A stretch of 15,747 bases of DNA. Source: Cochliopodium minus. Its lineage: Eukaryota > Discosea > Himatismenida > Cochliopodiidae. Positions 10,101 through 15,747 of this stretch are shown piece by piece; the stretch's first letter is position 1, and every line of letters starts with the position of its first letter. The stretch lies in contig JAMYWO010000586.1 in the NCBI GenBank assembly GCA_024220525.1, positions 1 to 15,747 on the forward strand, written 5' to 3'. The position numbers and the translations under genes are program-made. Below the pieces are notes generated by a model that saw only the letters and a program-made list of their open reading frames with translations, had not been told where the DNA came from and made no database searches.

Positions 10101-12120
10101 AAAATTATTTTTTTAAAAGTGTTTCTTAAATTTTACCACCAAATAACAAAAATCAAAGATTTTCAACAAAGTTCACTTGTTCAATTTTCAAAGAGAGATA
10201 TTTCGACTAGATCAATTGAGATCAATAATTTTACATTGTAAAAATACAATTTAATGTTTGATATTTAAATATTATTATAAAACAACATACATTTCTTTTA
10301 GGTGTATTGATTCTAGAACTGACATCCACAATGACAATAAATTGTTTCCATTGATTGATTTTGCATCAACAAAAGATTTCAACACATATGAACCTCTACG
10401 TTTGAACATAACATTCGAAAATGGAGCATACTGTAAAAAAATGTTTTCAAAAGAATTATTTTTTGTAATAAAAATTCATTTATTTAAAATTTGATTAAAT
10501 TCTCACAAAATTTTGTTAGTAAAAATGATCGATAATTGGATCAATATAAAACAGCATATAATATGATAATTTGGATCTCATTGATCAATTATATAGTATC
10601 TTATGTTGATCCAAATTATATGTTTGATTAAATTCTCACAAAAAATTTTTTATTTTAAATATAAAAATTAGGTGCTAGCTTGAGCACAAATACAATTACA
10701 GTTGTTGTCGTTTCGTTGAAAAGAAATTGGGAAACGATTGACTCAATCTTTGATGGAAATGAAGCAGTGAGAATAGTTTTGTTTGTGATGAGCGGGATCA
10801 TGTTCGTCATGTTCGTGGGTTGCGTTGGTGCTCTTTTGTATCAATTTTTTCATTCTAAAACATTTTCGATCCCAAAAGTTGCTTTGGTTTTCATTTTGAT
10901 TTATTCCGCTTTGAGGTTTTCATAAAAAAATAAATTTAATTTCAAAAACAATCATTTTTTACTAATATTTTTTTTCTATAGAGCTGTTTTCTTTCTTCTT
11001 TTTGGTCTAGGAGTCATTGATAGACTTTCAAAATCGAACAATGCAGGATATTTCATTTTGGCTGGTAAAAATATTTTTTTTTATTCATGTTTTGAGAGAT
11101 TAAAATAATAAAATCAAAATATAGAACTTCCTTATTATGTGTTTTTGTCAATCTTTCTTTTGGTTGTGATGTTCTGGATTGTGTAAATCAATATTTTATT
11201 TCAAAAAATTCGTTTTGTTTATATTTCATTAAAGGATTTCGTCAGTTGCAAAGAGAGATGTGTTGAGGAGTATTTTCTGGCCATTTTTGATCACAAATGT
11301 TTTGTTGTACACTTTTTTCATCATTGTTTTGATAGGTAAAACAAGAAATTTTTTTTTCACTCTTTAATTTAACACGAAATATTTTTACAGTAAGTACAAC
11401 AGTAACAGGAAATGGAGCTGTTATTTTGAACAAAGTCTATAAGAGTATTGTTGGTAAAAAAAAATTTTTGACAAATTTTACTAATTTTAATAATGTTTTC
11501 TAGCTTTTATTGCATTGGCCATTGTTGTTTTTGCAATAATTTTTGGTACGATTGTCCTCAAAAATATGGTTAGAGGGTGGAGATTATCAGGGAAAAGTAA
11601 AAAAAAAAATTTATACTTTGTTTTTCAAATATTATTTTTCATTAAAATAATCAGAACTTCCAAGGCATCTTATCAAGGTAAAAAGACAATTCTTTTTTAA
11701 ATTTAAATCTGTTTTAATGTTCATCCTTTAAAAATATCAGACATCAATCATTCTTTTCATTACTGCCATTGCTTTGTTGTTACAAATTGCATACTTGCTT
11801 TATTCTGCATTTGCAAAAGGAAACATTTCATTTGCAGGTAAACATTTTTTTCAATGATGTAGGGCAAAACACTTTATCAAAATCTTTTATTTCTTTGAAA
11901 ATTTTCAATTTCTTGATTTTTAAACAAAAAATTTTTAGTGACTGATTACTTTTTGATGGAAGTTGTTCCTATCACCATACTCTTCTTTTTGTTCACTTTC
12001 ACCAAAATCAAAAAGAAAGATTCTAATGCTTCAAGCGAAAAGTTGTCTGAGTTCAAGAAGAACTCCTCTGAGACTTCCAAGAATACTCATAAATCCAAGA
12101 AGTTGATTGAAACCAATTAA
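4175..12120 (+). CDS. Large Cys-rich seven-transmembrane surface protein (THH1/TOM1/TOM3-like 7TM), ~44 exons
   Basis: Exons, all in phase: 4175-4232, 4305-4645, 4761-4779, 4851-4874, 5007-5064, 5180-5256, 5340-5461, 5515-5645, 5836-5971, 6027-6033, 6102-6130, 6192-6392, 6484-6608, 6672-6718, 6782-7095, 7193-7344, 7393-7578, 7675-7833, 7890-7914, 7967-8222, 8273-8377, 8524-8725, 8785-8861, 8912-8942, 8998-9019, 9073-9108, 9162-9231, 9292-9405, 9479-9607, 9669-9745, 9822-9883, 9936-10012, 10067-10096, 10159-10237, 10302-10432, 10672-10915, 10982-11064, 11125-11182, 11235-11335, 11391-11453, 11504-11596, 11655-11677, 11741-11837, 11939-12120. The sum is 4653 nt, 1550 residues plus stop. Residues 1-20 are a signal peptide (KVLTVAIFFGLIIVCC). 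The ectodomain has many cysteines and N-glycosylation sequons, with recurring Cys modules such as CVSNGHKWESC, CLANGGRW, CENNGGKWVGG and ECVDCGGTY between about residues 280 and 1100. From about 1268 there are seven hydrophobic segments, then a Ser/Lys-rich tail. LPYYVFLSIFLLVVMFW in TM3 resembles the TOM1/GPR137 pattern. Likely a plasma-membrane or endosomal receptor or adhesion protein; ligand unknown. Two long introns may hide extra microexons. Confidence 0.85.
6027..6033 (+). other. 7-nt microexon of the 7TM gene
   Basis: GAACAAG is flanked by a clear acceptor (ATGTAG) and donor (GTAAAT). It joins the exon ending in a Trp codon at 5971 to the exon starting at 6102, giving EWEQDACCNPLLKE. 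Without it the phase is wrong and the downstream Cys-rich exon is not read. Neighbouring introns are 55 and 68 nt, typical for this gene. Confidence 0.75.
10490..10648. mobile_element. MITE-like repeat, copy B (in 7TM-gene intron)
   Basis: Second copy of the element seen at 864-1027, in the 239-nt intron 10433-10671. It has a terminal inverted repeat (ATAATTGGATCAA at 10532-10544, TTGATCCAAATTAT at 10606-10619; one inserted base). It is bounded by a 21-bp exact direct repeat that begins TTTGATTAAATTC at 10490 and again at 10623. On its left side copy A lacks this repeat, so in copy B it may be an internal duplication rather than a target-site duplication. No coding capacity. It lies sense to its host gene, the opposite of copy A. 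Confidence 0.6.
10764..11998 (+). other. Seven-transmembrane region of the large surface protein
   Basis: Approximate membrane segments by residue of the spliced protein: TM1 1268-1291 (VLFVMSGIMFVMFVGCVGAL), TM2 1303-1330 across the 10915/10982 junction, TM3 1347-1367 (VFLSIFLLVVMFWIVI), TM4 1376-1398, TM5 1420-1441 (FIALAIVVFAIIFGTIVL), TM6 1459-1479 and TM7 1492-1511. The layout is an extracellular N-terminus, then seven spans, then a cytosolic tail rich in Ser and Lys. The Leu-Pro entering TM3 and the Phe-Trp leaving it are the main reasons for likening it to THH1/TOM1/TOM3 and GPR137 proteins rather than to rhodopsin-class receptors. No DRY or NPxxY motif is present. The assignment is by pattern, not by alignment. 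Confidence 0.6.
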
Positions 12121-12537
12121 GGATGACTCATAATTTTAAACACTTTTAATAAATCTTTCAAATTTAAAGATGAGAATTTAATTTTGACATCCCAGATAAT
12201 AAGGATCCAATACATTCTCAATATACTACGATATCAACTAATAAATAGATCCAAAAAAATATTGAAACAATTTAGTAAAAATTTTATATCCGCTAACAAA
12301 GTGATATGTAGAAGTACATGTAATGTTAAAAAAGGAAGGATTACAAGTAAGAGAAATAAAGTTGTTGCCTCTATCATTTTAACTTTAATTTTTATTATAA
12401 TAATAGAAGAACAAGATGGTTGAAAATTTTAAAAGATACATCAATTGCAATTTAAATAAAACTTTTTATAAATCACAGTTATTATTTTAAATAATTTATT
12501 TATAAATAAAGGATATATATTCCAGAAGAAAAAATGG
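12121..12537. other. Convergent intergenic region, 3' ends of 7TM and GrpE genes
   Basis: Between the two stop codons I see no convincing gene. A plus-strand frame of about 79 codons at 12184-12423 lacks an ATG start, is rich in Ile and Lys as expected by chance at this base composition, and resembles no family. The region probably holds both 3' UTRs and polyadenylation signals. Confidence 0.6.
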
Positions 12538-12559
12538 TTAAATCATCTAGATGATTTAA
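12538..12559. repeat. 22-bp perfect palindrome overlapping the GrpE stop codon
   Basis: The half-site TTAAATCATCT at 12538-12548 is followed directly by its reverse complement to 12559. It includes the GrpE TAA (12558-12556 on the minus strand). A transcript crossing it could fold back on itself, or two GrpE mRNAs could pair. It may mark 3'-end formation between the convergent genes. Confidence 0.5.
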
Positions 12560-13377
12560 TTTGTTTCTTTGACATTTACACCAACATGAGCAGGTCTGAT
12601 GATTCTCTTGTTCAATTCATAACCCTTCTTGATGACTTGGAAGACCTTGTGATGATCATCATCATTCTCCACAGGAATCTTGAAGAGAGCTTGATGATAA
12701 TTAGGATTGAATTGTTGTCCAATAGGATCGATTTGCACGAGACCATGCTTTCCAAAGATCTTCAATAATTCCAAATTGGTCATATGAAGCCCCTCATGCA
12801 AAGATTTGAGCTGTGGAATCTTGTCCAATTCCTCCTTTGGCACATTATCCAAAGCCCTCTCGAGATTATCTGCCACATCGAGGAGATTATTGGCAAAAGA
12901 TTGGATCCCAAATTCCTTGGCCTTTTGTGCTTCTTGTCTTCCTAATTGTCTGATGTTCTCAGTTTCTGCTATCAAAAATAATTTTTCCTCTTCTAATTTT
13001 TTGATTTGTTCTTGATGTTCAGTTATGACTTTGGAATGTTCCAGTATTTCCTCTTGATGCTTCCTGATATTTTCCAATAGAGTAGGAATATCTTCTTGTG
13101 TGTATTTTTTTTTTGCTTGTTCTTCATTTATTTGTTCTTGTGTTGGTTCTTGTGTTTGTTCTTCTGTTTTTTGATCATTTCCAAAGATTTTTAGTAAGGA
13201 AGAGGATGTGTGGAAGGAAAGTTTATTTATATTTTCATTGTGGAATTTATAGTTTAATAATGTGGTATGGAAAGTTTTGGTATTTTTGGAGGATAATTTA
13301 TTGCTTTGCTTGGAGAGATTTTTGAGGAGGTTATTTTTTGAGTGTCCAATGATTTTGCCTACGATATTTTTCTTCAT
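12556..13377 (-). CDS. GRPE: Mitochondrial GrpE nucleotide-exchange factor (Mge1)
   Basis: Single-exon gene of 273 residues from the chosen ATG at 13377; an in-frame ATG at 13419 would add 14 residues. The inner ATG is preferred because it directly follows an A-run like other leaders here and because MKKNIVGKIIGHSKNNLLKN begins a basic, Ser/Thr-rich presequence suited to mitochondrial import. Residues about 70-95 are a Gln/Glu-rich linker. A long coiled coil follows (about 95-170, LEEEKLFLIAETENIRQLGR), then LLDVADNLERALD, and the C-terminal beta domain with FNPNYHQALFKIP and the family signature KKGYELNKRIIRPAHVGV. GrpE dimers release ADP from mitochondrial Hsp70 and so drive protein import and folding in the matrix (or in a mitochondrion-related organelle). 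E. coli GrpE is 197 residues, so the extra length is presequence and linker. It has no introns, unlike every neighbour, and convergent transcription with the 7TM gene. Confidence 0.96.
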   Translation of the reverse strand: MKKNIVGKIIGHSKNNLLKNLSKQSNKLSSKNTKTFHTTLLNYKFHNENINKLSFHTSSSLLKIFGNDQKTEEQTQEPTQEQINEEQAKKKYTQEDIPTLLENIRKHQEEILEHSKVITEHQEQIKKLEEEKLFLIAETENIRQLGRQEAQKAKEFGIQSFANNLLDVADNLERALDNVPKEELDKIPQLKSLHEGLHMTNLELLKIFGKHGLVQIDPIGQQFNPNYHQALFKIPVENDDDHHKVFQVIKKGYELNKRIIRPAHVGVNVKETN

Positions 13378-13423
13378 CTTTTTTTTTATTTTTTTTTCAT
13401 ATTTTATGTGAGAAAACAATCTA

Positions 13424-13441
13424 TTATGATGATCATCATAA
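13424..13441. promoter_or_regulatory. 18-bp perfect palindrome in GrpE / F-box divergent promoter
   Basis: TTATGATGA at 13424-13432 is followed directly by TCATCATAA. It lies about 47 bp upstream of the preferred GrpE ATG and just outside the alternative one at 13419. It could be a dimeric factor site. No match to a known site is claimed. Confidence 0.4.
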
Positions 13442-13444
13442 GAA

Positions 13445-13488
13445 AATATTGGATTATTTGAAATAGTTTTTTCATATAATCCAATATT
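13445..13488. promoter_or_regulatory. 13-bp inverted repeat, 18-bp loop, in the same divergent promoter
   Basis: AATATTGGATTAT at 13445-13457 is exactly complementary to ATAATCCAATATT at 13476-13488. The motif AATATTGGAT appears a third time at about 13556-13565 in the same intergenic region. Inverted CCAAT-containing arms (ATCCAATATT) suggest CCAAT-box-like sites shared by the GrpE and F-box genes. This is inference from position and symmetry. Confidence 0.4.
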
Positions 13489-13654
13489 ACAAAATAAACA
13501 ATCATTTTTCCTAACAAATTTTCATTTTAAATTTTTTTGTGGGCAATTTATAGAAATATTGGATCTATGGATGAACTGTTTGATTACAAATCACTCTGCA
13601 TTTGATGTCTGCTAAATGAAAATAGAATGAAAATAGAATTTAAAGAAATAAAAA

Positions 13655-14637
13655 ATGAAAGGAGAAGAAAATAAAGGGATTGATATTTCATCGATTAATC
13701 AAACAAATATAAATGGACTTCCAATGGTCATTTGGAAATATCTCTTTAATTTTTTTAATTTTGGTGATTATAAACAAATGATCGGACTGAAAAGAAGTTA
13801 CAAATTTTTTTACAAGATAATCAAAAAGGATAAACATCTTGATTTAATTTGCCAATACATTTCCTTTGATTATACAGAATATTCCTCCAAAACAATAATA
13901 TATTCAAACAATAAAAAGACAATTCAGGGAACAACATGGTAAAACAATATTCTAAAGATATAATTAATTCAGCAAATTCAATAAATTTAAAGGGCAAATT
14001 CTGTAAATTTCATGATTTTTAAACAAAACTAATTTCTCTATAACAAGGTATCCAAAATCAAAATTGATAAAGGAGAATTCTCTTATTATATCAAATTGTA
14101 AAAACAATATTCAAAAAATTATAATTATAATTTTCTCAAAAAGAGATAGAGTTACAACCACAAGTTTAGGATTGGATAGGATTTATTCATGAATCTTGTT
14201 TGAGTATGACAATACTTTTGTTTTTTTGTTTAAAATCTTTTATGAATTACAAGGTAAACTTTGTGATTCCTACGCAGGTAAATTTTTAAAGCTAAAATCA
14301 TGATAAAACTTTAACTTTTTCTACTGTATGATACTTCTGTTAAATATTAGCTGCGTATCAAGAATCTGGGTCATATACCTTTTTGACTGCTCATGGGAAT
14401 CTTTCTAATAAATCAAGATATAACATTCCTTTCATTAACAGGGATGGAAATGTACCTGTTTGTGGTACTAATAGCAAAATAGGTGTCAATATAAAGTTTG
14501 ATGAAAAAGGAGAGAAAGCAGTTATACGTTATAATGTGAAGGGAGAGTGGCTTGTTGCTTTTAAGGATGTCAAGGGTCCTGTTTATCCACTTGTTTGTCT
14601 TGAAAATGGGAACGTTGCATCCTTGGTTTTTCAATGA
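13655..14637 (+). CDS. F-box / SPRY-domain protein, with an in-frame TGA (possibly broken)
   Basis: Exons 13655-13938, 14048-14097, 14146-14277 and 14351-14637 keep one frame of 250 codons ending in TGA at 14635-14637. Residues about 22-65 look like an F-box (LPMVIWKYLFNFFNFGDYKQ onward), the Skp1-binding part of an SCF ubiquitin ligase. The C-terminal half resembles a SPRY domain: SGSYTFLTAHGNLSNKSRYN, GVNIKFDEKG, and the closing strand pattern WLVAFKDVKGPVYPLVCLEN. Together this suggests a substrate adaptor in which SPRY recruits the target, as in FBXO45. A TGA at 14190-14192 (codon 127) interrupts the frame at IYS-TGA-ILFEYD, where SPRY domains carry a conserved Trp. Alternatively 14164-14253 (90 nt, GTTTAG to ACAAG, T-rich near its end) is an intron whose removal keeps the frame but deletes the first SPRY strands. 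The family call is good; whether the gene is intact is open. Confidence 0.7.
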
Positions 14638-14758
14638 AATTCAATTCTATTTAAGTCTTTAAATAATCTTTGTCCACTATTGAATAATTAAAGGATATTT
14701 CATATTCCAAGGTCTTTGGAAAGATTCTCCAATTTTATCTTGAAATTATAAAAAAATA

Positions 14759-15747
14759 ATGGGAAATAAAATCCATAAAGGGAAAAAGAAACACAATAAA
14801 GAGGAAAAAAGATTAAAAGAGAGATCCGAAAAATTGGAATGGTTTCATCCCTTAGAAATTTTTAAATTTTTTTAAATATTAGATCCATTGAAATAATTTT
14901 TCCTTTATAACACATATTTTTAATACGATAAATTTAAAAAAATCAAAGATGATATATTGGATCTACAAGAACCAATAAATTTCACATTCATATATAAGAG
15001 GATAATCCATATCTCTTTTACATTTTTATTAAAGATATATCTTTTTAACGATAGGAAAGTGACAATATATGGAAAAGATAGATCTGGGAAATCTACTCAT
15101 GTGATATGGTTTGTTTGTGGTCATTTTATTGGTAAAAAAAGTTTTTTGGAAATTATATTTTAAAAATCTAATAAAAATTTATTTATTATTATATAAATTA
15201 CTAAAAAAGATGAGTATGATCCGACTATTGAAGATTCTTACAGAAAGCAATGTACAATAGATGACAGGACTTTGTTGTTCGATATCTTAGATTCTTCAAG
15301 TATATATGATAATGAGAACTACAGGGAAAGTAAAATAAAAACTTTGAATCTATTTTTAATATTTCATACATTTTTTAGAAATTACAAAAGAATCAGATTG
15401 TTTTTTGATTTTATACTCAATTACATCTCGAGAAACTTTTGAGGCGGTTCCATTCTACGTAGAAATGATAGAAAAACATAAAAATACAAAAATAAAAGAT
15501 CAATTTGTTATGTTGGTAATAAAGTCACTGTTAACAAATTTCTTTCTATTAAACTTTAAATATTAAGATTGGAAATAAAAATGATTTAGGAGGAAGGCAA
15601 GTTTCGACTTTGGAAGGACAAATGTTAGCTATCAACCATGGTATCTTGTTCAGAGAATCGAGTGCAAAAGAACGTGGAAACGTAGAAAGTATTTTCTTTG
15701 ACATCATAAGATATTGTTGGGGAACCATCGAAAGGGAGTACCATTTT
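14759..15747 (+). CDS. Ras-family small GTPase, divergent active site, C-terminus outside window
   Basis: Exons 14759-14841, 15055-15131, 15210-15329, 15379-15515 and 15568-15747 join in phase to 199 residues with no stop before the edge. The first 28 residues are a basic extension starting MGNK, a possible N-myristoylation signal. From [17 protein letters not shown] on, the chain aligns to human Ras without gaps up to switch II (offset 24). Switch I is canonical: [14 protein letters not shown], including the Mg-binding Thr59 (Ras Thr35) and effector residues. The guanine-specificity motifs GNKND and SSAK are intact. The P-loop reads GKDRSGKS, so positions 12 and 13 are Asp and Arg rather than Gly. 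Switch II reads [14 protein letters not shown], so Gly60 and Gln61 are replaced by Ser and Ile. It should bind effectors if GTP-loaded but is predicted to hydrolyse GTP poorly. A CAAX end cannot be seen. The first intron is 213 nt and has no other GT, so it is one intron. Confidence 0.9.

Noticed and set aside
12184-12423. Plus-strand ORF of about 79 codons in the convergent intergenic region
   Set aside because: No ATG start, no recognisable motif, composition as expected from AT-rich non-coding DNA.
13939-14047. Extra 30-nt exon in the first F-box/SPRY intron (about 13973-14002)
   Set aside because: It keeps the frame but would need a 34-nt intron, shorter than any other intron seen here.
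14190-14192. TGA might encode Trp (altered genetic code)
   Set aside because: All Trp positions in the receptor, serpin, RCC1 and Ras exons are TGG, and no other in-frame TGA occurs in about 9 kb of joined coding sequence. The F-box/SPRY gene itself ends in TGA.
14957-15054. Open frame directly upstream of the Ras P-loop as an N-terminal coding extension
   Set aside because: It starts at a non-ATG codon. Splicing 14841 to 15055 gives EWKVTIYG, which aligns with EYKLVVVG of Ras, and the stretch has no other GT donor, so it is intron.
1-15747. tRNA, rRNA, CRISPR, bacterial operon or viral features
   Set aside because: No cloverleaf, conserved rRNA segments, regular spacer repeats or virus-type genes were seen; the genes are spliced eukaryotic ones.

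Overview
This window comes from a eukaryote, most likely a free-living amoeboid or flagellate protist. The DNA is very AT-rich, with long A- and T-runs in the non-coding parts. Genes are split by many short GT-AG introns, mostly 48-75 nt, and some exons are under 25 nt. The genetic code looks standard: Trp is always TGG in the exons I could join, and no in-frame TGA occurs except one suspicious case. Heterolobosea, Anaeramoebae and Amoebozoa all come to mind, but I cannot place the organism from the sequence alone. Continuous open reading frames cover only parts of most genes here, so the gene models were built by hand by joining exons at GT/AG sites and checking that reading phase is kept.

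Layout, left to right. (1) 1-1609, minus strand: 5' part of an RCC1-repeat (beta-propeller) gene that runs off the left edge; eight exons found. (2) 1869-3300, minus strand: complete six-exon secreted serpin with a conserved inhibitory hinge. (3) 3301-4174: divergent intergenic region with a 22-bp palindrome containing a heat-shock-element-like core. (4) 4175-12120, plus strand: one very large gene of about 44 exons, encoding a predicted 1550-residue surface protein with a signal peptide, a long Cys-rich ectodomain and seven membrane segments resembling the THH1/TOM1/TOM3 (GPR137-like) class. (5) 12556-13377, minus strand: an intronless mitochondrial GrpE (Mge1) nucleotide-exchange factor, convergent with gene 4. 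(6) 13655-14637, plus strand: F-box plus SPRY-like substrate adaptor with an in-frame TGA where the SPRY Trp is expected, unless a 90-nt stretch is an intron. (7) 14759-15747, plus strand: Ras-family small GTPase truncated by the right edge, with a textbook switch I but without the residues normally needed for GTP hydrolysis.

No operon logic applies. The genes look like an ordinary stretch of a compact protist genome: secretion (serpin, surface receptor), signalling (Ras-like, RCC1-like, F-box/SPRY) and organelle protein folding (GrpE). The most unusual items are the Ras-like protein, the 7TM protein with its extreme exon fragmentation and possible 6-nt and 2-nt exons, the serpin whose bait loop has its own exon, and a short MITE-like repeat found in the two longest introns of the window.
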